This document shows, in pieces, positions 36,206 to 45,888 of a stretch of 64,000 nt of DNA. The position numbers and the translations under genes are program-made. Positions within the stretch are counted from its first letter, which is position 1, and each line of letters begins with the position of its first letter. The notes below the pieces were generated by a model. It worked only from the letters and a program-made list of their open reading frames with translations, was not told the origin of the DNA and did not search any database. The stretch is from Rhodoblastus sp963713695 (lineage in GTDB: Bacteria; Pseudomonadota; Alphaproteobacteria; Rhizobiales; Beijerinckiaceae), in the NCBI GenBank assembly GCA_963713695.1, contig CAVQMU010000010.1, positions 186,001 through 250,000 of the forward strand. The letters are read 5' to 3'.

Positions 36206-36767
36206 ATTCCGAAGCCTCCGCTCGAGAGCATTTCAATCCGGGATCAGGGCTTCCCCAACGGGCAATTTCTTGAAGCCAACGGACGCCTGCTTCGCTGGAC
36301 CCTGCCAGCGTGAAAACCAAGCCCGATCGGACAAATCCCACAGTCAACGCTAAGCATGCGGCCGGAGAATTTTCCAGTGGAACAAGCGAGCCCAATTGGG
36401 CGGGAAACGATAATGTCTTGGCGCCCAGGCGATTTCCGACGGGATGAAACAGCGCCACTCGTCGATGGACGGGGCCATGCCGCCGTGATCGCCCGCGCCG
36501 AAGGCGCCCACTGCGGCGTCCACTAAAAAAAGTTTCATTTATGGTTAAAATTCAATGCGTCCACCCGAAACGGGGCGGCGCGCCTCAATTCTCGCCTGGG
36601 GGCGGGGGATGTTCGACAAAGTGCTAATGCGCTTCCTTGCGCGGGCTAGGCTACTAAGGAATTAGTGAGAGATTCCGTTAAGGTTTTTTCCGCGTTAACG
36701 CGGGCGTCCCCACAGGCGACAACAAAACCGGCGGAAGAAACTCCGTAACTCAGGGGAGGGGCCGCAA
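36206..36767. other. 562-bp intergenic region upstream of DUF485-actP
   Basis: No convincing gene. Minus-strand frames at 36189-36458 and 36350-36538 have shadow-like composition. The region becomes AT-rich near 36530-36560 and 36650-36700, and contains ATGGTTAA (reverse of a CtrA half-site) at 36541 and a small dyad cgcgttaacgcg near 36690-36702. It probably holds the actP operon promoter. Confidence 0.5.
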
Positions 36768-37070
36768 ATGGCTTTAAGTGCGCTAGAAATCGAACAAAAT
36801 CCAAAATTTCAGGAGCTAGTCTCCACGCGAAAGAAGTTGGGATGGTCGCTGACCGTCCTGACGCTTGTCATCTACTTCGGCTTCATCCTGCTCATCGCTC
36901 TTGACCCGAAATTCCTGGCCATTCCGCTCGGAACGGGCGTCATGACGATCGGCATGCCGATTGGCCTGGCGGTCATTATCGCCACCTTCCTTATTGTCGG
37001 TTTCTATGTCATGCGCGCCAACGCGACATACGATGAACTGACCCGCCAAATCGTCGAGGAGAGCAAGTGA
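36768..37070 (+). CDS. DUF485 membrane protein, ActP partner
   Basis: A 100-residue inner-membrane protein with two helices (SLTVLTLVIYFGFILLIAL and GLAVIIATFLIVGFYVMRA) and a conserved N-terminus ALEIEQNPKFQELVSTRKK. DUF485 proteins (YjcH in E. coli) are nearly always encoded just before ActP. The actP ATG overlaps this gene's stop by one base. Presumed function: assembly or regulation of the acetate symporter. Confidence 0.93.
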   Translation: MALSALEIEQNPKFQELVSTRKKLGWSLTVLTLVIYFGFILLIALDPKFLAIPLGTGVMTIGMPIGLAVIIATFLIVGFYVMRANATYDELTRQIVEESK

Positions 37071-38764
37071 TGTCGCGTATGAAATCTTTCCTCTCGACCG
37101 CGCTGTCAGGCCTCGCCCTGACGGCCCTTTCGGGTTCCGCCTTCGCCGCAGAAGGCATTTCCGGCGCGGTGCAGAAGCAGGAAGTCAACCTGTCGGCGAT
37201 CGCGATGTTCGTCGCCTTCGTCCTGCTGACCCTGGGCATCACCTACTGGGCGGCCAAGCGCACCCGCACTGCGGCCCAGTTCTACTCGGCCGGCGGCGGC
37301 ATCACCGGCTTCCAGAACGGCCTCGCCATCGCCGGCGACTACATGTCGGCGGCGTCCTTCCTCGGCATTTCCGGCCTCGTCTACCTGAACGGCTATGACG
37401 GGCTGATCTATTCGGTCGGCTTCCTCGTCGGCTGGCCGATCGTCATGTTCCTCATCGCGGAGCCCCTGCGCAACCTCGGCAAGTTCACCTTCGCCGACGT
37501 CGCCTCGTTCCGCTTCCAGCAGACCCCGATCCGCGTCCTCGCGGCCTGCGGCACGCTGGTCGTGGTGGCCTTCTACCTGATCGCCCAGATGGTTGGCGCC
37601 GGCAAGCTGATCCAGCTTCTGTTCGGCCTTGATTACTGGGTCGCGGTGGTGATGGTCGGCGCGCTGATGATCGTCTATGTGACGTTCGGCGGCATGGTGG
37701 CGACCACCTGGGTGCAGATTATCAAGGCCTGCCTGCTGCTGGCCGGCGCGACCGTAATGGCCGCCCTGGTCATGGTGCACTTTGGCTGGAGCCTCGAAGG
37801 CCTGTTCGCCAAGGCGGTCGAAGTTCATCCGAAGCATCTGGCCATCATGGGCCCCGGCACCTTCATCACCGATCCGGTCGGCGCGATCTCGCTCGGCCTG
37901 GCGCTGATGTTCGGCACCGCCGGCCTGCCGCATATCCTGATGCGCTTCTTCACCGTGGCCGACGCCAAGGCGGCGCGCAAGTCGGTGTTCTACGCGACGG
38001 GATTCATCGGCTACTTCTACATCCTGACCTTCATCATCGGCTTCGGCGCTATCGCCCTCGTCTCGACCAACCCCGAATTCCTCACCGATGCGGCCAAGGG
38101 CCTCACGGCGATCAGGGGCGGATCGAACATGGCGGCGATCCATCTGTCTGCGGCGGTTGGCGGCCAGGTCTTCCTGGGCTTCATCTCGGCGGTGGCCTTC
38201 GCCACGATCCTCGCGGTCGTGTCGGGTCTGACGCTGTCGGGCGCTTCGGCGGTCAGTCATGACCTCTATGCGACCGTGTTCAAAGACGGCAAGGCCAACG
38301 AGCAGGACGAAATCCGGGTGTCGAAGATCGCCACCGTGGTGCTCGGCCTCCTCGCCATCTATCTCGGCATCAAGTTCGAAAATTCGAACGTGGCGTTCAT
38401 GGTCGGCCTCGCCTTCGCCATTGCCGCTTCGTGCAACTTCCCGGTTCTGCTGATGTCCCTGATGTGGCGCGGCATGACCACGCGCGGCGCGGTCATCGGC
38501 GGCTTCCTCGGCTTGATTGCGGCCGTGGCCGGCGTCGTCCTGTCGTCGTCGGTCTGGGAAGCGGTGTTGGGCTTTCCGAAGGGATCGGCTCCGTTCCCCT
38601 ACAAGAACCCGGCCTTGTTCTCTATGACCATCGCCTTCGTCGGCATCTGGATCTTCTCGCTGCTCAACTCGTCGGAGCGGGCCAAGAAGGACCAGGCGGG
38701 CTTCGATCCGCAGTACGTGCGGGCGCAGACCGGCATCGGCGCCACCGGCGCTTCGGCTCACTGA
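37070..38764 (+). CDS. actP: Cation/acetate symporter ActP
   Basis: A 564-residue sodium:solute symporter that imports acetate and related short monocarboxylates. An N-terminal signal-like helix (STALSGLALTALSGSAFA) precedes about 13 membrane helices. Family blocks include FYSAGGGITGFQNGLAIAGD with the Na+-site region, GTAGLPHILMRFFTV and the cytoplasmic AVSHDLYATVFK. DUF485 precedes it and a strong terminator follows directly. In E. coli the equivalent operon is headed by acetyl-CoA synthetase, which is not present here. Confidence 0.96.
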   Translation: MSRMKSFLSTALSGLALTALSGSAFAAEGISGAVQKQEVNLSAIAMFVAFVLLTLGITYWAAKRTRTAAQFYSAGGGITGFQNGLAIAGDYMSAASFLGISGLVYLNGYDGLIYSVGFLVGWPIVMFLIAEPLRNLGKFTFADVASFRFQQTPIRVLAACGTLVVVAFYLIAQMVGAGKLIQLLFGLDYWVAVVMVGALMIVYVTFGGMVATTWVQIIKACLLLAGATVMAALVMVHFGWSLEGLFAKAVEVHPKHLAIMGPGTFITDPVGAISLGLALMFGTAGLPHILMRFFTVADAKAARKSVFYATGFIGYFYILTFIIGFGAIALVSTNPEFLTDAAKGLTAIRGGSNMAAIHLSAAVGGQVFLGFISAVAFATILAVVSGLTLSGASAVSHDLYATVFKDGKANEQDEIRVSKIATVVLGLLAIYLGIKFENSNVAFMVGLAFAIAASCNFPVLLMSLMWRGMTTRGAVIGGFLGLIAAVAGVVLSSSVWEAVLGFPKGSAPFPYKNPALFSMTIAFVGIWIFSLLNSSERAKKDQAGFDPQYVRAQTGIGATGASAH

Positions 38765-38773
38765 CCCAAAATC

Positions 38774-38803
38774 AAGGGCGCGGCGAAAGCCGCGCCCTTT
38801 TTC
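38774..38803 (+). terminator. Rho-independent terminator after actP
   Basis: Perfect 11-bp stem AAGGGCGCGGC / GCCGCGCCCTT with a GAAA tetraloop, followed by TTTTCTTT. It lies 10 bases after the actP stop. Confidence 0.92.
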
Positions 38804-38903
38804 TTTCCCGCCGCCCGACTTCGGTCGAGCGAAAGATTTTCTGAACATTCCGGTCAGCCCTTTCGGCCGCAAAAATTTGCCAAGGCCTTGAGAAGAGTTT
38901 GAA

Positions 38904-40703
38904 ATGAGCGCCATTCTCGATGCGACGGCGGCTCCATTCGACCGGCTGTCGTCCGACGAAGTCGAAGCCCTGCACAAGGAGCTGGATGTCGCCTATTTCA
39001 AACCCGGCGAGACGATCATCGCCGAAGGCGCGTCGTCCGAGGGCCTCTTTCTCGTCATCAAGGGCTGCGTCGAGGAGCGCCGGGAGAACGAGCTGGTTGG
39101 CCTGCTCGGTCCCAAGGATTTCTTCGACACCCGCGCTCTCGTGCAGGGCGTGGGAGTCAGCGCCTTCGTCGCCCGTGAGGAAACGCTTTGCTCCGTCGCC
39201 CCCCGCGGAGAAATGCTGCGGCTGATCAACGCCAATCCGCGCTTCGGCGCTTTCTTCTATCACGACATCCAGAGCAAGCTCGACGCGCTGGCGCAGCGCA
39301 ACGAATCCTCGCAGATCGAATCGATGATGCGGGCGAGGGTCAGCGACCTGTTTCTCCTTCCGGCCGCGGTCATCGACGCGGTGCAGCCGATCGTATCCGC
39401 CGGCCGCATCATGCGCGACATCGACTGCAATGCGCTGCTCGTGCGCGACGGCGAGCGCACAGGCATCGTCACCGGCATGAACCTGTCCAAGGCGGTCATC
39501 CTCAAGGGCATGACCATCGACGAACCCGTGGGCAATATCGCGAATTACGACCTCGTCACCGTCGCGCCCGACGATTTCGTGTCGCAGGTCCTGTTGATGA
39601 TGACCAAGCACAACAAGCGCCGCATCGTGGTCAAGCAGGGCGAGGAATTCGTCGGCATCCTCGAGGACATCAATCTCCTCAGCTTCTTCGCCGGCAATTC
39701 GCAGCTTGTCGTGGGCCGCATCGATCGCGCCGCCACGCTGCCGGAACTGGGCGCGGCCGCAAAGCAGATCGCCGAGCAGGTGCGGCCGTTGCGTCGGCAG
39801 GGCGTGAAGTTCGAAGTCGTGGCGGAAATCATTTCCGATCTCAACCGCCGCCTGTTCGCCAAGCTCTATGAGCTGCTCTGCCCGGCGGAGCTGGCGGACA
39901 AGAGCTGCCTGATCGTGATGGGCAGCGAAGGGCGCGGCGAGCAGACGACGCGCACCGACCAGGACAATGGCCTGATCCTCTCCGAAAAAGTCGACGAGGG
40001 CGTGCTGCAAAGGTTCCGCGACGAATTTTCGGGCGCGCTGGCGGATTTCGGCTTCCCGCCCTGTCCGGGCAAGGTGATGGTCAACAATCCCCTGTGGTCG
40101 CGGACCCTCGACGATTATGTCGCCGATTTCGGCGCCTGGGCGACGGCGCCCGACGAGCAGTCGGCGATGAACGTCGCGATCTTCGTCGACGCCGTCACCG
40201 TGGCCGGGGACGCCTCGCTGCTGGCGCGGGCCAAAAAGACGCTGGTCGCAAAAATGTCGAGCGAGCGCGTCTTCCTCGCCCGGTTCGCCCGGGGCATCGA
40301 GACTTTCGAGCCGCCGATCGGCCTGTTCAACAATCTGAAGCTGTCGGAGGGCGACGGCGATGCGCTCGACGTGAAAAAGGGCGGCATCTTTCCGATTGTC
40401 CATGGCGTGCGCTCGCTGGCCCTTGAGCATGGGCTCGAGGAAACCAACACGTTCAAGCGGCTCGATCGTCTCGGCGAAATGGACGTGCTCAAGCCGCAGT
40501 TCGCCCGCGACCTCGCCCGCGCGCTCGATTATCTGCAGACCCTGCGTCTCGACGCGCAACTCGAAGCCTCCGCCAGCGGCAGCCTGCTGCGCCCCGGCGC
40601 GCTGACCAGCATGGATCGCGAATTGCTGCGCGATTCCTTCCAGGCGGTGAAGCAATTGCGCGACCTGCTGCGCCGCCATTTCAACCTGAACATGTTCTCC
40701 TGA
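38904..40703 (+). CDS. cNMP-binding / CBS / DUF294 nucleotidyltransferase-like signalling protein
   Basis: A 599-residue cytosolic protein with four domains: a cyclic-nucleotide-binding fold (about 15-115), two CBS motifs (about 150-265), a DUF294 nucleotidyltransferase domain with GSEGRGEQ (340-347) and TDQDN (351-355), and a C-terminal DUF294-C helical domain. It resembles GlnD/GlnE-type protein-modifying nucleotidyltransferases. In many proteobacteria this gene lies beside actP/DUF485 and a DNA polymerase III epsilon-like exonuclease, as here. Regulation of acetate transport by adenylate binding is a reasonable but unproven idea. Confidence 0.92.
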   Translation: MSAILDATAAPFDRLSSDEVEALHKELDVAYFKPGETIIAEGASSEGLFLVIKGCVEERRENELVGLLGPKDFFDTRALVQGVGVSAFVAREETLCSVAPRGEMLRLINANPRFGAFFYHDIQSKLDALAQRNESSQIESMMRARVSDLFLLPAAVIDAVQPIVSAGRIMRDIDCNALLVRDGERTGIVTGMNLSKAVILKGMTIDEPVGNIANYDLVTVAPDDFVSQVLLMMTKHNKRRIVVKQGEEFVGILEDINLLSFFAGNSQLVVGRIDRAATLPELGAAAKQIAEQVRPLRRQGVKFEVVAEIISDLNRRLFAKLYELLCPAELADKSCLIVMGSEGRGEQTTRTDQDNGLILSEKVDEGVLQRFRDEFSGALADFGFPPCPGKVMVNNPLWSRTLDDYVADFGAWATAPDEQSAMNVAIFVDAVTVAGDASLLARAKKTLVAKMSSERVFLARFARGIETFEPPIGLFNNLKLSEGDGDALDVKKGGIFPIVHGVRSLALEHGLEETNTFKRLDRLGEMDVLKPQFARDLARALDYLQTLRLDAQLEASASGSLLRPGALTSMDRELLRDSFQAVKQLRDLLRRHFNLNMFS

Positions 40704-40721
40704 CAGAAAGGCGCCGCCGCC

Positions 40722-41417
40722 ATGCCCCTGCGCCGCCTTTTCAGGATGATCGACCGCTACACACTGGCGGACAAGAGCTATGACTTCCTGTTCGAACCCG
40801 GCCCGCCGGACGAAGTCGTGTCGATCGATTGCGAGACGACCGGCCTCGATCGGAAGCGCGACGAAATCATCTCGGTCGCCGCGATCAAAATCCGGGGCGA
40901 CCGCATTCTCGCCAGCAAGTGCTTCAACGAGATTGTCCGTCCGCGCGTGGCGATCAACGCCGAGGCGATCAAGGTGCACGGCCTGCGCGAATGCGACGTG
41001 GCCAACGCCCGCACCATGGCGGAAATCCTGCCGGAACTGCTGCACTTTATCGGCGGCAGGCCGATCATTGGCTATTACATCGATTTCGACGTGGATATGC
41101 TGGAAAAGCATGTGCTGGAATTCATCGGGGTGCAGCTGCCCAATCCGACGATCGAAGTCTCGTCACTCTATTACGAGCGCAAATACGGCGACGCGCCGCC
41201 GGGCACCCAGATCGACCTGTCCTTCGCCCGCATCCTCGAAGATCTCAAGCTGCCGCTGTTCAACCAGCACGACGCCTTTTCCGACGCGCTGATGACGGCG
41301 ATGATCTATCTTGGCCTGAAGGATTTTCCCAGCGAGGCGTGCGGATTGCGCGCCCGCGCCACAAGGGCGTCAATGACTTTCAGGGCGGCTGACGGCTGTT
41401 TCACGCCTAGCCTATGA
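40722..41417 (+). CDS. 3'-5' exonuclease, DNA polymerase III epsilon-like
   Basis: A 231-residue DEDD exonuclease. Exo I is SIDCETTGLD (Asp36, Glu38), Exo II is the GYYIDFDVDML segment, and Exo III is HDAFSDAL, the DEDDh pattern. It starts 18 bases after the DUF294 gene and is the usual partner in this cluster. The substrate is unknown; it is too short to be full DnaQ and is not next to replication genes. ATG 40722 was chosen with agaaagg upstream; ATG 40746 is an alternative. Confidence 0.9.
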   Translation: MPLRRLFRMIDRYTLADKSYDFLFEPGPPDEVVSIDCETTGLDRKRDEIISVAAIKIRGDRILASKCFNEIVRPRVAINAEAIKVHGLRECDVANARTMAEILPELLHFIGGRPIIGYYIDFDVDMLEKHVLEFIGVQLPNPTIEVSSLYYERKYGDAPPGTQIDLSFARILEDLKLPLFNQHDAFSDALMTAMIYLGLKDFPSEACGLRARATRASMTFRAADGCFTPSL

Positions 41418-41885
41418 TCGACCCTTAACCGAGGACCGCGTTCGGCGCGATTGCCAAGATAATGGTGATGCTCAACTCCGTGGGCGCCACGACCTGCGTG
41501 GGCTCGGCGCATGATGTCCGCGGCGCCGGACGATCGCGAAGGTTCAGCGGAAATTGTCGGCGCGCTCGTAACCTAAAATGCAAGACAACGGGCTGCTGCA
41601 CCGGTCGGAATTTAGGGCCGACATGCCCACGGGCGCGATGCGGCTTCTGGCAAGCGCGACTGCAATTTATCGTTGTGCGCAGCGAAAACGCCCTCATAAG
41701 TTGCTAATAATTTTGATCTAAGTTGATTTCAAGTCCACGATCACAATGCCGCGAAGGTCATGCTTTGACCAAGACGAGCGCCTGCCTTCCGCACGAGACC
41801 TTCCCACATGGCGCCTTTGAGCTTTCTTGCAAAACGATGGAGTTTTCGCTGCGACAACGCCGCTGCAAGCGACACAGAGCTCGGA
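41418..41885. other. 468-bp intergenic region before the GGDEF-EAL gene
   Basis: No supported gene. An open frame at 41462-41707 is rich in Arg/Cys/Gly and has no start signal. The stretch 41690-41745 is AT-rich (ttgctaataattttgatctaag) and probably holds the promoter of the GGDEF-EAL gene. Base composition falls here and stays lower through that gene. Confidence 0.45.
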
Positions 41886-44390
41886 ATGAACAACGCGAAA
41901 CCCGTCCCTGGATCCCGGAGCGGAGCGCAGCCGCGGAATGGCAATCTCGCAAGAAGCGTGGCGCCTTTTATTCTAGTGTTGGCGTTTCAGACTTTGGTCG
42001 CGGGCATCAGCCTGAACACGCTGGCAATCGTACGCGCATATGTAGGTGGCGAAGGTCTTTGGTCCAAAGGACAAAAGGACGCCATCTATTTTCTTCATCA
42101 ATACGTCGATGAAAGCGACGCTTCCTATTACCCTAAGTTCCTCGACGCAATTTCGGCGCCCCTCGGCGACCTGGCGGCTCGCGAGGCCATGGAAGCCTCG
42201 CCGCCCGATCGGGAGAAAGCAGAGCAGGGTTTTCGGCGAGGTGGCTTGCACCCGCGCGACATCCCCGGAATGATCTGGCTTTTCGTGAATTTTCGGGCGT
42301 TTCCCTATCTGGACGAGTCCGTCGAGCGTTGGCGTGAAACCGATCGTTATTTGCTCGAGCTTGCCAAGTTAGGGGAACGTGTTCACGTCGAGCGGACGAA
42401 TGACTCCTCCTCAGTCGACATTTTGGCAGAGAAGGCCGAGATCGATCAGCTTAACGATCACCTGACGCCTCTGACGACAGCTTTCTCCGATGCGCTGGGC
42501 GGCGGCTCGCGCGCGCTGAAGAATATTCTGACTTTCGTCAATATCGTCACCGCACTAATACTCGCGGCGCTGATCATTTGGCGGATCCGCAATTTAGTGA
42601 TTGAAAGGCGCAAATTCGAGAATGCCCTCACGCGCGAAAAAGAGCGCGCCCAGATCACACTTCATTCTATCGGCGACGCGATCATTCGGGTCAATGCGAC
42701 GGGCCGGGTGGATTTTCTCAATCCAGCAGCCGAGCGTTTATTGGGTGTCCGCGCCGAGCATGCGCAAGACGCGCCGTTGAGTTCGATGGCGAGCATTACC
42801 GACGAGGCTACGGGTCTCAGGCAGGACGACCTTGTCGAAGCTATTCTTGCCGGCGTCAAGCGAGAGAACAGTCCCAAAACCACGCTCTCGTTCCACAGTG
42901 TTTCCGGCGTAACGCCGATTTCGCTGGTTGGAACGCGGATTGAGGCCGAAGACGGGAGCGGCGGCGCTGTCCTTGTTATTCATGACATGACCCGTGAGAA
43001 GGAATATCTCGACCGTCTCTCCTGGCAGGCGAGTCACGATGCCCTGACTGGCTTGGCCAATCGCCGGGAATTTGAATGCCGCCTTGATCAAAGCCTCGAG
43101 TCGCTCGCGGAGCACCCAAATGATAACGCCTTGATGATGCTCGACTTGGACCAGTTCAAAATCGTCAACGACACTTGCGGCCACGCCGCCGGAGACAAGC
43201 TGCTTCGCGACGTCTCGGCCCTCCTGCGAAAATGTTTGCGAGAAAACGACATAATCGCGCGTTTGGGCGGCGATGAATTTGGCGTTCTCTTGCGGGGGTG
43301 CCCTGTCGACGAAGCTTCGCAAATCGCTGAACGGCTCAGGACAGAGATACAGAAAACGATTTTCATCTGGGGCGGCCGTTCATTCAATGTCAGTGCGAGC
43401 ATTGGCCTCATCGCCATGTCAACTCCGCACTCGACCATCGAAGATGCGCTCCGGAGGGCCGACATCGCCTGCTACATGGCGAAGGAGAAGGGCCGCAACC
43501 GGGTCCAGTTCCATCAGTCAACTGACTCCGAATTGCAGCAGCGTGTCAGCGAAATGGGTTGGGTGCAGAAAATTCGTGACGCACTGGAAGATCATCGTTT
43601 CTGTCTTTACGCCCAGCGGATCGTAACTTTGACGGCGGATGATCCCGGCGAGCATGTCGAGCTATTATTGCGGCTGCGCGACGAAAACGGCGCCCTGATC
43701 CCGCCGAACAGCTTCCTTCCTGCCGCGGAACGCTTCGGGCTCATGCCCCTTATCGATCGATGGGTCGTTGAAAGCGCATTCGCCTGTCTGGCGCTGCGCC
43801 AAAAGGCGTTAGGCGAACGGTTCGCCACTTGCGGCATCAATCTTTCTGCCAGCAGCATCGGCGATCCGAAGTTCACCGATTATCTGCACGAGCAATTCAG
43901 CAAACACGCAATTGTTCCTTCTCACATCTGCTTTGAAATCACGGAGACCGGCGCCATAAACGATTTGGACGCGGCTGCCAGGTTTATAAAGACGTTTCAA
44001 GGCATTGGTTGCCGTTTTGCCCTCGACGACTTCGGCACGGGAATGTGCTCATTCGGCTACCTTAAACGCTTACCCGTGGATTATTTGAAAATCGATGGGA
44101 GCTTTGTGAAAGATATGCTTACTGATTCCGTCGATCGCGCCATGGTGGAAATGATTGTTCATATGGCGCGGACAACCGGCAAGCAGACGGTCGCGGAATT
44201 TGTCGAGACGGAAGAACTTCTTGCAGTGTTACGGGCCATCGGAGTCGATTTCGCTCAGGGCTTCGCGATCGGAAAGCCTGAAATGTTTTCGGAGATTGGG
44301 ATGGGCCCCTTTAACGAATGGAGTTCTTGCGCGTTTTCGGTGGCGGAAAACAATGGCGGTTCAAATCGAATTTCTTCTTCCGCCGCTTGA
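41886..44390 (+). CDS. Bifunctional GGDEF-EAL cyclic-di-GMP protein with periplasmic sensor and PAS
   Basis: An 834-residue membrane protein. TM1 (PFILVLAFQTLVAGISL) and TM2 (FVNIVTALILAALIIW) enclose a ~170-residue periplasmic sensor; a PAS domain follows. The GGDEF domain has an intact active site RLGGDEFG and an inhibitory RxxD (REND) exactly five residues before it. The EAL domain has ELL in place of EAL but keeps Glu, the INLS Asn, EITET, DDFGTG, LKIDG, AEFVE and QGFAIG, so both synthesis and hydrolysis of c-di-GMP are possible. Start 41886 is preferred; the frame is open from 41808. GC is lower than in neighbouring genes. Confidence 0.94.
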   Translation: MNNAKPVPGSRSGAQPRNGNLARSVAPFILVLAFQTLVAGISLNTLAIVRAYVGGEGLWSKGQKDAIYFLHQYVDESDASYYPKFLDAISAPLGDLAAREAMEASPPDREKAEQGFRRGGLHPRDIPGMIWLFVNFRAFPYLDESVERWRETDRYLLELAKLGERVHVERTNDSSSVDILAEKAEIDQLNDHLTPLTTAFSDALGGGSRALKNILTFVNIVTALILAALIIWRIRNLVIERRKFENALTREKERAQITLHSIGDAIIRVNATGRVDFLNPAAERLLGVRAEHAQDAPLSSMASITDEATGLRQDDLVEAILAGVKRENSPKTTLSFHSVSGVTPISLVGTRIEAEDGSGGAVLVIHDMTREKEYLDRLSWQASHDALTGLANRREFECRLDQSLESLAEHPNDNALMMLDLDQFKIVNDTCGHAAGDKLLRDVSALLRKCLRENDIIARLGGDEFGVLLRGCPVDEASQIAERLRTEIQKTIFIWGGRSFNVSASIGLIAMSTPHSTIEDALRRADIACYMAKEKGRNRVQFHQSTDSELQQRVSEMGWVQKIRDALEDHRFCLYAQRIVTLTADDPGEHVELLLRLRDENGALIPPNSFLPAAERFGLMPLIDRWVVESAFACLALRQKALGERFATCGINLSASSIGDPKFTDYLHEQFSKHAIVPSHICFEITETGAINDLDAAARFIKTFQGIGCRFALDDFGTGMCSFGYLKRLPVDYLKIDGSFVKDMLTDSVDRAMVEMIVHMARTTGKQTVAEFVETEELLAVLRAIGVDFAQGFAIGKPEMFSEIGMGPFNEWSSCAFSVAENNGGSNRISSSAA

Positions 44391-44490
44391 ATTGGCCGCA
44401 CCGGGAAACGTGACGCCGCTTGTTCGCGGCCGGAGGTCGCCAGACCAACTCCTTCGATGAACCTAAACGCAGCAAAGCGATGCGCGCGCA

Positions 44491-44922
44491 TTATTTTTTA
44501 GGCCAGAGGATCATCTGCGTGCAGCGGAACAGCGCGAGCTTGCGGCCGTTTGCTTCATCGAGCACCACGGCGTCCCAGACATGGGTGTTCTTGCCCAGGT
44601 GCTGCGGCGTCGCGACGCAGCCAATGCCGCCCTCGCTGACCGTGCCCAGATGGTTGCTTTTCAGCTCGATGGTCGTGAAGGATTCCGCCCCCTCGGGCAG
44701 GTGGGCAATGGTCGCGTAGCCGCAGGATGTGTCGGCCAGGGCGATGATGCTGGCCGCATGCAGAAAATTGTTCGGCGCGAAATGCAGCTGTTTCACGGGC
44801 ATCCGGCTGATGAGGCGGTTTTGGGCGAGTTCGAGGATCTCGATTCCCAGATAGCCGGGAAGGTATTCCTGGCCCGTCTGATTGAGCATTTCCGGCGTGA
44901 TGTCCGGCCGCAGAACGCTCAT
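44491..44922 (-). CDS. PaaI-type hotdog thioesterase
   Basis: A 143-residue single-hotdog protein, probably an acyl-CoA thioesterase. The central motif FLHAASIIALADTSCGYAT contains the position where PaaI-type enzymes carry the catalytic acid (ADT), and IELKSNHLGT forms the next strand. ATG 44922 (MSVLRPDITPEM) gives a normal length; the frame is open further upstream but that part is unlike the family. The acyl substrate is unknown. It is followed on the same strand, 124 bases upstream, by the SatP-type gene. Confidence 0.85.
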   Translation of the reverse strand: MSVLRPDITPEMLNQTGQEYLPGYLGIEILELAQNRLISRMPVKQLHFAPNNFLHAASIIALADTSCGYATIAHLPEGAESFTTIELKSNHLGTVSEGGIGCVATPQHLGKNTHVWDAVVLDEANGRKLALFRCTQMILWPKK

Positions 44923-45046
44923 GCTTGCATCTCCCCGCACCGCTCTGGCGATTGTAATCGAAGGCGCGGCAAGAAAGAAGAGGCTCCGGCGCCGATGCGA
45001 TTGGAGGGGATCGGCCGCAGCCAATCCCGCTCGTCACCAGACATTT

Positions 45047-45637
45047 TCAGAGAAACGGCTTGCCGACCGGCAGCACGTCGCGTCCAAACAGGCTGGCGAA
45101 GACGATGTGGAACATCATGTACCAGGCGCCGAGGGCGCAGAAGATCAGGTCCCAGGCGGCGAAAGTCTTGAGCTCCGGATGGCCCCAGTTGACCAGGTCG
45201 AGGCCGACAAACCCGATCATCAGCAAGGTGAAGGTGATGAACATCGCCTTGGAAACCTTCAGCGAAGCGAACCACAGTCCTGTCGTGAACAGGGTCCAGC
45301 CGAACAGGAAGAAGCCGAGGTCGTTCTCGTTGAGGGCCAGCATCTTGATGCCGGAGGTCGAGCCGAGCAGATAGCCGCAGAGCGACATCCAGAACGCGCC
45401 GTAAGAGGCAAAAGCGGCAAACCCGAAATTATTGCCCATCTTCTGTTCCTGGAAGCCGGCGATGAATTGCGCGGCGCCGCCAAAAACCAGTCCGAGCCAG
45501 ATCACCGGCGCAAGTCCCACCCAGCCGAGATTGTGGAACTGCAGCATCATCGTCGTCAGACCGAAGCCGCCCAATCCGACCACCGCCGGATTGCCTAGAG
45601 CAAAGGCGGGTTTTTGCTGGGGCAGGGGTTCAGCCAT
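45047..45637 (-). CDS. satP: SatP / AceTr (GPR1/FUN34/YaaH) acetate uptake channel
   Basis: A 196-residue inner-membrane protein with six helices. The signature NPAVVGLGGFGLTTMMLQ at the start matches the NPAPLGL motif of acetate/succinate transporters. Members form hexameric channels for acetate and succinate. Together with ActP 6 kb away this gives the cell two unrelated acetate entry routes. It is a separate transcription unit from ActP and may share one with the thioesterase downstream. Confidence 0.92.
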   Translation of the reverse strand: MAEPLPQQKPAFALGNPAVVGLGGFGLTTMMLQFHNLGWVGLAPVIWLGLVFGGAAQFIAGFQEQKMGNNFGFAAFASYGAFWMSLCGYLLGSTSGIKMLALNENDLGFFLFGWTLFTTGLWFASLKVSKAMFITFTLLMIGFVGLDLVNWGHPELKTFAAWDLIFCALGAWYMMFHIVFASLFGRDVLPVGKPFL

Positions 45638-45888
45638 TTTTTCTTCCTCTGGAGCGCAGCCGGATCGATTTTTAAAACGTCGATTTGATTATCGGATCGC
45701 CCTGTTCTTGACGATTGAACAATATGCGTAAGTCGAAGGCCTATTGGCGCGGGAATACTTTAGATCAATTCAAAAAATCGGGCGTTGTCAGGGCTCGCCG
45801 AAGAAGCTGCGAGGGTTGAACGCCCCTTCCGACTTGCCTATGCAGAGGGCGCGCGGATTATCACAGGAGCAGCCCCTTGAGCGACAAA

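Noticed and set aside
36189..36538. Minus-strand frames in the gap before actP
   Set aside because: No ribosome site, no recognisable motif, and overlapping alternative frames; better read as intergenic.
37106..38977. 623-residue minus-strand open frame
   Set aside because: Antisense to actP, with low-complexity Arg/Asp/Gly/His content and no membrane or domain features.
38772..41111. 779-residue minus-strand open frame
   Set aside because: Antisense to the DUF294 and exonuclease genes; His/Asp/Arg-rich composition typical of a reverse-strand shadow.
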